Source of the DNA: Hyphomicrobiales bacterium
GTDB taxonomy: Bacteria > Pseudomonadota > Alphaproteobacteria > Rhizobiales > HXMU1428-3
Assembly (NCBI GenBank): GCA_021775425.1
Contig: JAJFHX010000013.1
Coordinates: 1-64,000 of the forward strand
DNA length: 64,000 nucleotides
Reading direction: 5' to 3'
This document shows, one piece after another, positions 48,809 through 58,699 of this stretch. The position numbers and the translations under genes are program-made. Each line of letters starts with the position of its first letter. Position 1 is the stretch's first letter. The notes under the pieces were generated by a model. The model saw only the letters and a program-made list of their open reading frames with translations, did no database searches and was not told the DNA's origin.

Positions 48809-49642
48809 TTACTTCTTCTCAATCACCACCTCCAGATATTCAGCGGCAACCAGAGCTGTGCCGTCTGTTGAGGTATTAAAGCGCTTAATGAGTGCAATCA
48901 TCTCAGCTTCAAGGGCCCCCTGTTTCGCTGGATCAAGCGCCAGAAACGCTTTGTGAACGGGGCCATAAATGGCACGGAACGTATCAACAAAACTTTTTGC
49001 GTCTGCAAACCGCAGTTGAAAGATTTTAGGCGTGATGGAGATGTCAGCAGCTTGTGAGCCAAACACTTCGCTTAGCCAGGACTCTGTTCCCCAGCGGGCA
49101 GGGGATTGCACACCAGCGGGCGGAGGCACAAATTGCCCGAGAATTTTGAATAGTTGCCCGATAAAGCCTTCGGGTGTCCAGTTCGCCATGGCGATTCTGC
49201 CGCCCGGTTTACACACGCGCATCAACTCTGTGGCAGATTGTTCTTGATTAGGAGTAAACATCACGCCAAAGGTCGAGGCCACACCATCAAAACTCTCATC
49301 TTCAAAGGGTAAGGCTTCTGCGTCAGCGACCTGAAAGTCCAGCTCCAGATCTTCAGCTTTTGCCCGATTGCGGCCACGCTCCAAAAGCTCAGCCACATAA
49401 TCCGTGCTGGTGACCTGATAATCACGCCGCGCTAATGCAAGGGACACATTGCCATTGCCAGCCGCCACATCAAGAACTTTGGCACCAAACGGCAAGTCAA
49501 TCGCTTCAGCAAGCGTCTCGCCAACAATCTGTAGCTTAACCCCGATTTTCGAATAATCCCCGGAACCCCAGGCTGCATTCTGTTTGGTCTTAATCGCCGC
49601 GTAATCAGGTGATGGGTTTCCATTGGTATTAAATTCAGTCAT
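48809..49642 (-). CDS. Class I SAM-dependent methyltransferase
   Basis: 277 residues. SAM motif I is GAKVLDVAAGNGNVSLALARR (about 57-77), motif II is near FQVADAEALPFEDESFDG, and motif IV near CKPGGRIAMANWTP. This is a UbiE/Methyltransf_11-like layout, but the substrate cannot be read. The ATG at 49642 has an AAAGGAA site eight bases upstream; an earlier GTG at 49660 is part of that site. Not ubiE itself, because it lacks that family's end motifs. Confidence 0.88.
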   Translation of the reverse strand: MTEFNTNGNPSPDYAAIKTKQNAAWGSGDYSKIGVKLQIVGETLAEAIDLPFGAKVLDVAAGNGNVSLALARRDYQVTSTDYVAELLERGRNRAKAEDLELDFQVADAEALPFEDESFDGVASTFGVMFTPNQEQSATELMRVCKPGGRIAMANWTPEGFIGQLFKILGQFVPPPAGVQSPARWGTESWLSEVFGSQAADISITPKIFQLRFADAKSFVDTFRAIYGPVHKAFLALDPAKQGALEAEMIALIKRFNTSTDGTALVAAEYLEVVIEKK

Positions 49643-49738
49643 TCGTCGTATTCCTTTCACAAATTAAATATCAAAATTTATGAAAGGGGAGATACCAGTG
49701 GCGCAGTATGATAGAAGTGATAATTATCACATGAGTGG

Positions 49739-50038
49739 TTATTCTAAGTTTGCTTTTACACAATAGTAATTTGCTAATGGATACTCTTTATTCAGGTTTT
49801 TTACAGCTCTCTCGCATTCTATGCGGTCATCTCCATAACCAAAATAAAGTGCGGTACGATCCTCGTCCGAAGAAATAGAATTCCCCTTCACCAACCAATA
49901 ATCATACGAGGAACCTATTTTTTGTTTTGAAACGTAGTCCTCAAATAAAAATCTGTGATCCTGAAAAGGTAATTGTAAAAGTCCCAAGAGGTAAAAGATT
50001 ACGCTTGCTAATGCAAACCCTGAAATAAAATTTTTCAA
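49739..50038 (-). CDS. Small secreted or membrane-anchored hypothetical protein
   Basis: 99 residues starting with TTG behind an AGAGGA ribosome site. It has a hydrophobic N-terminus (FISGFALASVIFYLLGLLQL), a predicted signal anchor. The remainder is charged and contains two cysteines (RIECERAV and YYCVKANLE) that could pair. No family is recognised. It is AT-rich and unlike its GC-richer neighbours in base use, which may mean recent acquisition. Confidence 0.6.
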   Translation of the reverse strand: MKNFISGFALASVIFYLLGLLQLPFQDHRFLFEDYVSKQKIGSSYDYWLVKGNSISSDEDRTALYFGYGDDRIECERAVKNLNKEYPLANYYCVKANLE

Positions 50039-50085
50039 ATGACAATCCTCTCTTTAAATCAGCACATTACAAAGTGACCAGTCAC

Positions 50086-51969
50086 TCACGCCTCCAGCCT
50101 TGCTGTGATTTCCAGCCATTCTTCTTCCAGCTCTTCAATGTCGCGCTGGGTGAGGCCGCGTTCCATGGCCAGTTCTTTCACCAGATCAGGGTCTTTTTCA
50201 TATAACGTCACATCCTCAAGCTGCGCATCTACCTTGGCCATGTCTTCATTTAAATTGGCGATTTTTTTCTCAATCACCTTGAGTTCTTTGCGCAAGGGAG
50301 CCAGCAGGGCGCGCTTCTCAGCTGCCAGCCGGCGCTCTTCCTTGCGGCTGATTTTAGGGCTGTTGTCCTCATCTGTGCTGGTTTTCTTCGGGGTTTTACC
50401 ACTCCGGCTTTGCAACAGCTCGGTACGGTAACTATCGAGATCACCGTCATAAGGCACAGTTGTCCCCTCATTCACCAGCCACAAACGGTCAACGGATGCC
50501 TCAAGCAGATGCCGGTCGTGCGAAATGATGATCACAGCACCTTCATAATCATTAATCGCATGAATAAGAGCCTCGCAGCTATCAACATCAAGGTGGTTGG
50601 TCGGCTCATCGAGAATAAGGATATGCGGTCCGTGAAAACTCGCCATGGCAAATAACAGCCGGGCCTTTTCACCGCCGGATAACAACGCCGCTTTTGTGTC
50701 TGCCTTTTGCGGTCCAAAACCAATCGCCGCACATTTCGCCCGTTTTTGTGCTTCCGTATGGTCGGGCATCAGCGCCGCGATATGATCGTAAGGGGATTGT
50801 TCAGGTTTCAGTTCATCTAGCTGATGCTGGGCAAAATAGCCAATCGTACATTTTTTAGAGCAACGCCGGTGCCCTGATTGCGGGCTGAGTTGCCCCATCA
50901 GCAGTTTCGCCATCGTCGATTTACCATTGCCGTTAGCGCCCAGCAATCCAATCCGATCGTCAGTGTCAAGATTGAGATTGAGATTGCGCAATATAGGCTT
51001 GCCTTCCTCATAACCAACAGCAACCTCATCAAGCCGGATAATAGGATTGCCAAGTTTGGTATTGGGGGAAGGAAACAGAAAAGGCGCGACCCGTTCATCC
51101 ATCTGTGCCGCGATGGGTTGCATTTTAGCCAGGACTTTGAGCCGCGATTGCGCTTGCTTGGCTTTAGACGCCTTGGCCCGGAACCGGTCAACAAATGATT
51201 CAAGGTGACGGCGGGCATCATCCTGCTTCTTCATCATTTTCAGCTCAAGCCGCTGCTGCTCACGCCGCGTGTCTTCAAACTGGTCATACCCGCCTGTATA
51301 AAGTGAGAGCTTCATTTTACTAAGGTGCAGAATATGCGTAACCGAATTATTCAAGAGCTCACGATTGTGCGAAACCATCAGCACGGTGTGCGGGTAATTG
51401 CGCAAAAAATTCTCTAGCCAGAGCGTACCTTCAAGGTCAAGATAGTTAGAGGGCTCATCAAGCAGCAGAATATCCGGCGCTGCAAAAAGCGCCGCGGCCA
51501 GCGCCACCCGCATCCGCCACCCGCCAGAATATTCAGAAGCAAAGCGTTGTTGAGCTTCTTCATCAAACCCCAAGCCTGAAAGAATGGTCGCGGCCCGGGC
51601 CGGGGCCGTGTGGGCGTCAATATCCTGCAAACGAAGCTGAATTTCACTAATCCGGTTTGGCTCTGTCGCTGTTTCAGCTTCCTCAAGGAGGGCATGACGT
51701 TCAAGGTCAGCTTCAAGCACAATATCAATCAGGCTAGTTTGGCCAGAAGGAACTTCCTGTGCCACATGGCCAATGCGCTGGGTTTTCGGCCAGCTGATGC
51801 TGCCATCATCAACCGCAAGCTCACCAGTGATGAGTTTTAGCAAAGTGGTTTTGCCCGTGCCATTGCGCCCGACAATCCCGACTTTATGACCAGAGGGGAT
51901 CGCAATATTTGCGTCGTCAATCAGCAAACGGCCATCAATTCGAAATGTGAGATTATTAATATGCAGCAT
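50086..51969 (-). CDS. ABC-F family ATPase (Uup/YheS type)
   Basis: 627 residues with two ABC cassettes: Walker A GRNGTGKTTLLK and GANGNGKSTMAK, signatures YSGGWRMR and LSGGEKAR, and Walker B LLLDEPSNYLD and LILDEPTNHLD. There are no membrane helices. The linker and a C-terminal Lys/Glu-rich coiled coil (about 540-627) suit a ribosome-acting translation factor. The start ATG at 51969 (MLHINNLTF) is where homology begins; the frame extends 80 codons upstream without sense. Confidence 0.95.
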   Translation of the reverse strand: MLHINNLTFRIDGRLLIDDANIAIPSGHKVGIVGRNGTGKTTLLKLITGELAVDDGSISWPKTQRIGHVAQEVPSGQTSLIDIVLEADLERHALLEEAETATEPNRISEIQLRLQDIDAHTAPARAATILSGLGFDEEAQQRFASEYSGGWRMRVALAAALFAAPDILLLDEPSNYLDLEGTLWLENFLRNYPHTVLMVSHNRELLNNSVTHILHLSKMKLSLYTGGYDQFEDTRREQQRLELKMMKKQDDARRHLESFVDRFRAKASKAKQAQSRLKVLAKMQPIAAQMDERVAPFLFPSPNTKLGNPIIRLDEVAVGYEEGKPILRNLNLNLDTDDRIGLLGANGNGKSTMAKLLMGQLSPQSGHRRCSKKCTIGYFAQHQLDELKPEQSPYDHIAALMPDHTEAQKRAKCAAIGFGPQKADTKAALLSGGEKARLLFAMASFHGPHILILDEPTNHLDVDSCEALIHAINDYEGAVIIISHDRHLLEASVDRLWLVNEGTTVPYDGDLDSYRTELLQSRSGKTPKKTSTDEDNSPKISRKEERRLAAEKRALLAPLRKELKVIEKKIANLNEDMAKVDAQLEDVTLYEKDPDLVKELAMERGLTQRDIEELEEEWLEITARLEA

Positions 51970-52261
51970 AGAAGGGAAAAACACCTGAAAGTTTGGACAT
52001 GAAAATAAAAAAGAGTTGAACGCTTTCGCGCAACTCATCAAAACAGTTAAATGGCAGATTTTAGCCAGAGAGTAACATTCGGCAGTAAAAAACACCCCGC
52101 AAAAGTACAATACGGCACTGTTCTTTGGTATGATATAATGGTTCTTAAAAAAAAATGCCAAGGCTTTATCAATTAGCGGGCTTAAAGGCCCAAAAAAAAG
52201 GGCGATCAAGTTATAACAGAGCGATCATGTAATAGCAGAGCCAGAAAGGGAGTGGGTGCTT

Positions 52262-53140
52262 ATGTCATTCAGCGAAATATACAGATTAAAACGGCAGCTG
52301 GTTTTAATGCTCTGCACTTTTATTCTGGTGGCATATGGCAGTTTATCTTCTGGTGGCTTGAACGCAGCGGAGCCAGAAAATAAAGAACTGCCAAAAGACG
52401 TGCTGAATTCGATTATGTGGAAATCAGTCGCAACGGACTATCTACTCAGTGATAAAAACAGCAACGGCACCATTATTATGAACAGTGCCATTAAAGTCGT
52501 TGCCCCAAAAGACGCGGAAGATCAGTTAAACGTCCCCGTTTCAGTAGATGCAACGGCAATTAAAAATGTAAGAAAAATCCTCGTCGTAGCGGATTTAAAT
52601 CCACTACCTGAAGTTCTCACCTATGAGCCTCTCAATGCAGCCGCCCGCATCAGTTTTAGAATTAAAGTAGACCAGGGCACCCCTGTTCGCGCTGCCGTGC
52701 TGGATGCAGAAGGTGTCTGGCATGTGGCAGGAACATACCTTGATGCTTCGGGTGGGGGATGTTCCCAGCCCGCCCTGGCCTATAAAAATGATGACTGGGT
52801 CAAACGACTGGCAGAAGTTCGCGGCAAAATCTGGCGCCATCTTGGCAAGGATCAGGCAACACTCAGGTTTTCCATCCGCCACCCGATGGATACGGGCCTG
52901 GCAGACGGTATCCCGGCATTTTATGTCGAAAATCTGAAGCTCACAGATAGCGCAGGCAAAATCCTAGGCCGTTTAACAGTACACGAACCAGTGTCAGAAA
53001 ACCCCACCATCACAGTTTATCCATTTATCAAACAGACAATTGATAAAATTCAAATCAAAGGCCGTGATAATGAAGGCAACCTGTTCAAAGCTTCAGTTCC
53101 GGTCCCTGTAACTTCCACAAGGCTGCAGACCCGAAAATAA
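52262..53140 (+). CDS. Quinoprotein dehydrogenase-associated SoxYZ-like carrier
   Basis: 292-residue exported protein. The signal sequence runs to about AYGSLSSGGLNA. A SoxY-like Ig domain (about 50-165) ends in the carrier motif ASGGGCSQP with C167, the residue that in SoxY carries sulfur substrates. A SoxZ-like domain follows (about 180-285). Fused SoxYZ-like proteins are known beside PQQ dehydrogenases; the cargo is unproven. I chose the ATG at 52262 over a GTG two codons earlier. First gene of a three-gene locus with the metallo-hydrolase and the dehydrogenase. Confidence 0.92.
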   Translation: MSFSEIYRLKRQLVLMLCTFILVAYGSLSSGGLNAAEPENKELPKDVLNSIMWKSVATDYLLSDKNSNGTIIMNSAIKVVAPKDAEDQLNVPVSVDATAIKNVRKILVVADLNPLPEVLTYEPLNAAARISFRIKVDQGTPVRAAVLDAEGVWHVAGTYLDASGGGCSQPALAYKNDDWVKRLAEVRGKIWRHLGKDQATLRFSIRHPMDTGLADGIPAFYVENLKLTDSAGKILGRLTVHEPVSENPTITVYPFIKQTIDKIQIKGRDNEGNLFKASVPVPVTSTRLQTRK

Positions 53141-53214
53141 GCCGGTTAAAGTTATTTCATCTAACGAACCCATCATAAAAACCTGGCAAGCTTCTATGCC
53201 AGAAAGGTGCAAGC

Positions 53215-54183
53215 ATGGACATTTTCCGCCGTTCTCTATTGTTGAATGCAGCTGTTATGGCCGCATATTCAGCCCTGCCCTTAAGAACCGGCCATGCAGC
53301 AGATTTTAATTATCAGCTCAAAGCCAGTCGAATTGCAGATAACACTTACGCAGTCATAGGCAAGCTTGAATATTTCACCGGACATAATGGCGGAGCCGTG
53401 GTCAACACCGCCTTTATAGAGACATCAGACGGTGTCATTGTGATAGATACAGGCCCTTCAAAACGCTATGGGGAGCAGTTAAAAAAACTCATCAGGGAGA
53501 CTACAGGCAAAGAAATCGTCAGGGTATACAACACACATTTTCACCCTGATCATTGCTTTGGCAATCAGCTGTTTGATGTAAAGCAAATAGCCGCGCTGCC
53601 AAAAACCATCTCCGGTCTGAAAGAAAGCGGCGAAGGCTTTTCAGATAATTTTTATCGCCTGCTGGGTGACTGGATGCGTGGCACGGAGCTGACAATCCCA
53701 GGCCTTCCCATCACATTCAGTTCTGAAAAATTTGGCGACCACCGCCTTGAATTAATTGCCCTTAGCGGACATACAGATGCGGACCTCGCCATTCTTGACC
53801 ATAAAACCGGTGTCCTTTTTGCTGGGGACCTTTGCTTTCTTGATCGCACCCCGACAACCCCGCACGCCGACTTATCGCAATGGCAAGCGTCACTCGCTCA
53901 GTTAAAAAAAGTGCCACATAAAATTATATTACCAGGCCACGGCATCGCTGATCCGACCGATCGTTCAATTGAGCAAACGTCAGATTATTTAAACTGGCTT
54001 GAAAAAAGCCTCATCGAACAGGCCCGGCAAGGCAAGGACATGATTGAAGCTGCGAAACTTGAAATCCCTCAAAAGTTTGAGAAACTGAAATTGATCAAAG
54101 CAGAAATTGAACGTTCAGTTGCACATTTATACCCAAAAATTGAACAGAACGTGCTGCCGGTGATTTCGCCAGGTGGAAGATAA
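53215..54183 (+). CDS. Quinoprotein relay system zinc metallohydrolase
   Basis: Metallo-beta-lactamase fold, 322 residues, with a signal sequence (1-28, RRSLLLNAAVMAAYSALP then GHA). The zinc motif HFHPDH has H108, H110, D112 and H113, with GHTDADL, FAGDLCFLDRTP and LPGHG completing the site. Proteins of this group sit beside PQQ dehydrogenases and SoxYZ-like carriers and are thought to process a carrier-bound or aldehyde-derived product in the periplasm. The true substrate is not established. Confidence 0.92.
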   Translation: MDIFRRSLLLNAAVMAAYSALPLRTGHAADFNYQLKASRIADNTYAVIGKLEYFTGHNGGAVVNTAFIETSDGVIVIDTGPSKRYGEQLKKLIRETTGKEIVRVYNTHFHPDHCFGNQLFDVKQIAALPKTISGLKESGEGFSDNFYRLLGDWMRGTELTIPGLPITFSSEKFGDHRLELIALSGHTDADLAILDHKTGVLFAGDLCFLDRTPTTPHADLSQWQASLAQLKKVPHKIILPGHGIADPTDRSIEQTSDYLNWLEKSLIEQARQGKDMIEAAKLEIPQKFEKLKLIKAEIERSVAHLYPKIEQNVLPVISPGGR

Positions 54184-54570
54184 ACAATTGAAATTGCACT
54201 AAAATATATGTATTCTCATTGAAAATTTAAAAAAGATATACTTATTGCCAATTAAACGACAGGCCAAGCTCAGCTAGGTTCAGTCGGAGTAGCGAAGTAT
54301 ATTGGAACAAGAATTCACAAACAAAACGATGAGGTTTGTTCATACAGAAACACAAAAATGATAAGCCGGAATGATCTTTTACTTCCCTGAGAAATGAACA
54401 CTTCAGCTTATAATTAAAAAATGTTTCAACTGACCGTGCCTATAAAAAAACGTGATCGATTGTTATGGATTTGTAACAACAAAATGACAGGTAAAGAACA
54501 GCCTGTTATTTTTTCCAATTGATGGAGCGAACTTAAATCTTAACATAACCTAGGGGAAGGGAGCTCAAAC
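54184..54570. other. Intergenic region upstream of the PQQ dehydrogenase
   Basis: 387 AT-rich bases. An imperfect palindrome TTGTTA-N8-TAACAA (54460-54479) lies 90 bases before the start and is a candidate site for the LuxR-type regulator. A strong purine-rich ribosome site (AGGGGAAGGGAG) precedes the ATG. No gene seen. Confidence 0.5.
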
Positions 54571-56331
54571 ATGCACCTTAGAAAAGCTATAATGGCGGCA
54601 GCAAGTATTCTTGCTATCGCATCAAGCACACCGGCTCTTGCCGAAGGTGTTACGATTGACGATATTGTCAATGATCATAAATCACCCGGCAATGTATTGA
54701 CCTACGGACAGGACATTCGTGGTCAGCGTTATAGTACACTTGAAAAAATTAATGTCTCCAACGTTGCTAGCCTGGCACCAGCCTGGGTTTTTTCTTATGG
54801 CGGTGAAAAGCAACGCGGACAGGAAACTCAGCCGATCGTTTCGGACGGCGTAATCTATGTTACTGGTTCATACAGCCGTATGTGGGCAATTGATGCCAAA
54901 ACGGGTGAAGAAATCTGGCAATATGATGCCCGCTTGCCTGAAGGCATTCTGCCTTGCTGTGATGTGATCAACCGCGGCGCTGCAATTTTTGGTGACAAAG
55001 TTTACTTTGGCACATTGGATGCCCAGATTGTTGCCCTCGATAAGAAAACCGGCAAAGTTGCATGGCGTAAAAAGATTGATGATTTTAAAGCTGGCTTCTC
55101 ATACACAGCTGCACCATTGATCGTTCCATCAAAGCATGGCGCCCTCATCGTAACCGGCGTTTCCGGTGGTGAATTTGGTATTGTTGGCCGTGTTGATGCC
55201 CGCAACGCTGAAACAGGTGAGCTGGTCTGGTCACGCCCGACAATTGAAGGCCACATGGGCACTTTAAACGGCAAACCTTCCACAATGACAGGCAAGAAAA
55301 ACGAAACATGGCCTGGTGATATGTGGAAATGGGGTGGCGGTGCAACCTGGCTTGGTGGAACTTATGACCCTGATACAAAACAGATTTTCATGGGCACAGG
55401 CAACCCTGCACCATGGAACTCACACCTTCGCCCTGGCGATAACAAATGGTCATGTGCCCGTTTAGCGATTGACCCTGACACAGGTGAAATCAATTGGGGT
55501 TTCCAGACCACACCACATGATGGCTGGGATTATGACGGCGTAAACGAACTGATTTCTTTTGATGCAGACGGTAAAAAACTTGCCGGCACTGCTGACAGAA
55601 ATGGTTTCTTTTACGTACTAGATCGCACAAACGGTAAGTTCCATAACGGCTTCCCTTTTGTGAAAAACATTTCCTGGGCCAAGGGCCTCGATAAAAATGG
55701 TCGCCCTGTCTATGTGAAAGAAAACTATCCGGGAAATCCGAAATCTTCAAAAGATGGCAAAAAAGGCAAAGGCGTATTTGCTGTACCAAGTTTCCTTGGC
55801 GGTAAAAACCAGATGCCAATGGCCTATAGCCAGCAAACTGGTTTGTTCTACATCCCTTCAAACGAATGGGGTATGGATATCTGGAACGAGCCTGTGTCAT
55901 ATAAAAAAGGCGCAGCTTACCTGGGTGCCGGCTTTACCATTAAGCCATTGTTCAAAGGTCATATCGGTTCACTAAAAGCGGTTGAACCACTAACCGGTAA
56001 GGTTGTCTGGGAATATAAAAACAAAGCACCTCTTTGGGGCGGCGTTCTGACAACTGCTGGCGGCCTTGTCTTTACAGGAACACCTGAAGGTTTTCTAAAA
56101 GCGTTTGACGCAAAATCAGGTAAAGAACTTTGGAAATTCCAGACCGGCTCTGGTATTGTTGCTCCTCCCGCAACATGGGAGCAGGATGGCGAACAGGTCA
56201 TCGGTGTATCAAGTGGTTGGGGCGGTGCTGTTCCTCTTTGGGGCGGTGAAGTTGCCAAAACCGTGAAATACCTCAATCAGGGCGGTTCTTTCTGGTTATT
56301 CAAACTACCAAAGAAACTGGCCGCGAACTAA
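54571..56331 (+). CDS. PQQ-dependent alcohol dehydrogenase, predicted lanthanide form (PedH/ExaA-like)
   Basis: Periplasmic eight-bladed quinoprotein of 586 residues; the signal peptide ends at PALA-EG (24). The vicinal disulfide is C129-C130 in [12 protein letters not shown], which follows the ExaA/PedE/PedH pattern rather than XoxF. Metal and catalytic residues are Glu201 (GGEFG), Asn278 (GNPAPW) and Asp320, with a second acidic residue Asp322 in WDYDGVNE. The extra Asp two places on marks lanthanide enzymes (XoxF, PedH, ExaF); calcium forms carry Ala or Ser there. No fused heme domain, partner cytochrome or pqq genes are in the window. The likely substrate is a short alcohol or aldehyde. 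Confidence 0.95.
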   Translation: MHLRKAIMAAASILAIASSTPALAEGVTIDDIVNDHKSPGNVLTYGQDIRGQRYSTLEKINVSNVASLAPAWVFSYGGEKQRGQETQPIVSDGVIYVTGSYSRMWAIDAKTGEEIWQYDARLPEGILPCCDVINRGAAIFGDKVYFGTLDAQIVALDKKTGKVAWRKKIDDFKAGFSYTAAPLIVPSKHGALIVTGVSGGEFGIVGRVDARNAETGELVWSRPTIEGHMGTLNGKPSTMTGKKNETWPGDMWKWGGGATWLGGTYDPDTKQIFMGTGNPAPWNSHLRPGDNKWSCARLAIDPDTGEINWGFQTTPHDGWDYDGVNELISFDADGKKLAGTADRNGFFYVLDRTNGKFHNGFPFVKNISWAKGLDKNGRPVYVKENYPGNPKSSKDGKKGKGVFAVPSFLGGKNQMPMAYSQQTGLFYIPSNEWGMDIWNEPVSYKKGAAYLGAGFTIKPLFKGHIGSLKAVEPLTGKVVWEYKNKAPLWGGVLTTAGGLVFTGTPEGFLKAFDAKSGKELWKFQTGSGIVAPPATWEQDGEQVIGVSSGWGGAVPLWGGEVAKTVKYLNQGGSFWLFKLPKKLAAN

Positions 56332-56396
56332 AACGCGAAACCAGACCAGATAATGATCAGCGATTGCTGTGCGCGTCTGGTTACTCTCTCAAAACT

Positions 56397-56429
56397 AAAT
56401 CCCGGGCCACATCAGCCCGGGATTTTTTA
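56397..56429 (+). terminator. Strong intrinsic terminator of the PQQ dehydrogenase gene
   Basis: ATCCCGGGC, a seven-base loop, GCCCGGGAT, then TTTTTATTT. It isolates the dehydrogenase gene from the regulator gene. Confidence 0.93.
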
Positions 56430-56658
56430 TTTGAACAGAGTCTGACCTTAAAATAAGCAAATAAATATGCTATAATTGCTTGAGTGCTAAGAATAAAACC
56501 AAATATTGCACAAAAGTACTATTTCCTTTGTTGCTATTTACTGGGATGACTTGAGATAACGCAATCATTGCCTGTTTTTTATCCGTTATGATGACTGTTA
56601 AGGCAGATTGCAAAATCTACAGCTGGCAAATGCTATAATTTCCGGGAGGATGCAGAAC

Positions 56659-57336
56659 TTGAAACGCATACTCATAGTCGATGATCATCCTCTATTTCGT
56701 GATGCATTACACAACTCTATCCAGAGTGTTATGCCGCGGGTTGATATACATGAAGCCGAAACCATCGATGATGCCATTGGCACTCTGAAAAATATCGGTC
56801 TGTTTAAACTGGCTCTGCTGGATCTGTTTATGCCGGATACCAACGGATTTGATGGTCTGCTCACGCTTCGAAAACAATTTCCCAAATTACCGATCATGAT
56901 TGTCACCGGTCAGGAAGATCGCCGTCTGGTGAAAGAAGCTATCAATTATGGCGCGAGCGGCTTTATTGCGAAAACGTCAAGCGGTGAAGAAATTGCCCAC
57001 GCCATTTCTGAAGTCCTGGCAGGGAATATTTATATTCCTGAAGATTTTAATACTGACAATTTTGATGAAGCCAATCAGGAAAGTAAAGAACTGGCTCGGC
57101 GTTTGTTTTCACTAACAAGACAACAACTGATTGTGCTTGGTATGTTGCGCGAAGGCAAGCTGAACAAACAAATCGCTTATGAGCTGAGCGTTGGCGAGAC
57201 AACTGTTAAAGCGCATGTATCTGAAATATTGCGCAAGATGAATGTTGTCAGCCGAACGCAGGCCGTTATCGAAGCCAGCAAAATTGATTTTGATTCAATT
57301 CTCAATCAATCAGCTGAAAAGATCTCCACGCAGTAA
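56659..57336 (+). CDS. LuxR-family (NarL/ErbR-like) response regulator
   Basis: 225 residues. The receiver (1-120) has ILIVDDHPLF, phospho-Asp D55 in LALLDLFMPD and Lys in GFIAKTS. The DNA-binding domain (about 150-215) has LTRQQLIVLGMLREGKLNKQI and VGETTVKAHVSEIL. I chose a TTG at 56659 because GGGAGG lies nine bases upstream; an ATG at 56650 directly abuts that site, and a TTG at 56608 has only a weak AAGG. Regulators of this type (ErbR/AgmR, PedR1) control PQQ alcohol dehydrogenases in Pseudomonas, and it lies next to one here. Confidence 0.9.
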   Translation: MKRILIVDDHPLFRDALHNSIQSVMPRVDIHEAETIDDAIGTLKNIGLFKLALLDLFMPDTNGFDGLLTLRKQFPKLPIMIVTGQEDRRLVKEAINYGASGFIAKTSSGEEIAHAISEVLAGNIYIPEDFNTDNFDEANQESKELARRLFSLTRQQLIVLGMLREGKLNKQIAYELSVGETTVKAHVSEILRKMNVVSRTQAVIEASKIDFDSILNQSAEKISTQ

Positions 57337-57421
57337 TACAAACGACCAAAGACGTCTTATTTCCAACAGGACCACGCCTTCCCTCACATGCTTATTGTGA
57401 GCTGTTCCGGTGCTGTAAGTT

Positions 57422-58699
57422 CTATTTCGTGTCTTCAACTGTCTCACCAACCGGATGCACCCGAAGGCTGGTGATCTTGTTTTGATATTTGCGAAGCACA
57501 TGAAACCTGAAACCATAAAATGTAAAGGCCTGCCCGGGTTCGGGAATGATTTGAGCTTCATGGATCACAAGTCCGGCAATGGTTGTTGCTTCATCGTCCG
57601 GTAAAGACCAGTCCATATGCCGGTTAAGGTCTCTGATCGGCACCGATCCGTCAACATTCACAGACCCATCCGGCTGAGGCCGAACGCCTCTGACTTCGAG
57701 GTCATGCTCATCAGAAATCTCACCAACAATTTCCTCAAGAATATCCTCAAGTGTCACCAGCCCCATCACTTCACCATATTCATCCACAACAAGCGCAAAG
57801 TGGGCTTTGCGTCGTAAAAATGCATTCAGTTGATCCTGCAATCCAGTGCTGTCAGGAATAAACCAGGGCTTGCTGGCAAATTCCTGTAATTTCAATTTTG
57901 AAATATCCCAGTCAAGGGTAGAAATCACCCGCAGCAGATCTTTCGCATGTAGCACCCCGATAATATTATCAGGTTCATCCTGCCATAAGGGCAGGCGGGT
58001 AAAAGGGCTGTTCAGCACCTGCTCGACAATCATCTCCGGGCTGTCATCGGCATTGAGCGAAGCAATTTCCGTCCGGTGCACCATCACATCTGCAACATCC
58101 AGTTCCTTCAGGTCAAGAACACCGCCAAGCATGTCTTTGTCATGTTTAACAACGCCGCCTTCCTGGTGATGCAGATGAATAGCACCGCGCAATTCATCAT
58201 GCGCCGAGATCAGGTTGGCCTGCTCAGCCATGTCACTGCCAAACAGATGAAAAATTTTCACAATAACCCAGTCGATCGCCATGGTGAACGGCGTTAGAAT
58301 CAGCACAATAGGCCTCAGCACAGGTGCAAAATTAAGAGCAGTTTCATCCGGCTTGGTGATCGCATAGGTTTTCGGCATTACTTCTGCAAAAATGACCACC
58401 AGTATTGTCATAGCAATGGTGGCATAAGCCACGCCAGCAGCCCCAAACTCAGAAAGAAACAAGCTGGTTGCAAGTGAAGAGGCCAGAATATTCACTAGAT
58501 TATTGCCGATCAGAATAGAGCTAATCAGTTTCTTTCTGTCAGCCAGCAGCTTATTGACCAGCGCGGCCTTATGATCACCTTCATTTTCAAGGGTGAGTAT
58601 GCGCGCTTTTGAGGCCGCAGTCAGCGCCGTTTCCGAGCTGGAAAAAAACGCTGACATCAGCAGCAAAGCCAGAATAGAAAGTATGATAAGCCAAAACAT
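57422..58699 (-). CDS. CNNM/CorC-type hemolysin-family transporter
   Basis: 425 residues. The N-terminal DUF21 membrane domain (about 1-180, [17 protein letters not shown]) is followed by a CBS pair (about 205-330, [10 protein letters not shown]) and a C-terminal CorC_HlyC domain (340-425). Such proteins are linked to magnesium or cobalt efflux and metal tolerance. The ATG directly follows the aroB stop (TAG-ATG), so it ends the aroK-aroB-CorC operon, an order common in Hyphomicrobiales. Confidence 0.93.
   Translation of the reverse strand: MFWLIILSILALLLMSAFFSSSETALTAASKARILTLENEGDHKAALVNKLLADRKKLISSILIGNNLVNILASSLATSLFLSEFGAAGVAYATIAMTILVVIFAEVMPKTYAITKPDETALNFAPVLRPIVLILTPFTMAIDWVIVKIFHLFGSDMAEQANLISAHDELRGAIHLHHQEGGVVKHDKDMLGGVLDLKELDVADVMVHRTEIASLNADDSPEMIVEQVLNSPFTRLPLWQDEPDNIIGVLHAKDLLRVISTLDWDISKLKLQEFASKPWFIPDSTGLQDQLNAFLRRKAHFALVVDEYGEVMGLVTLEDILEEIVGEISDEHDLEVRGVRPQPDGSVNVDGSVPIRDLNRHMDWSLPDDEATTIAGLVIHEAQIIPEPGQAFTFYGFRFHVLRKYQNKITSLRVHPVGETVEDTK

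Noticed and set aside
54571-56331. Naming the PQQ dehydrogenase xoxF
   Set aside because: The second Asp fits XoxF, but the GILPCC motif context follows ExaA/PedH, and no xoxG or xoxJ is adjacent.
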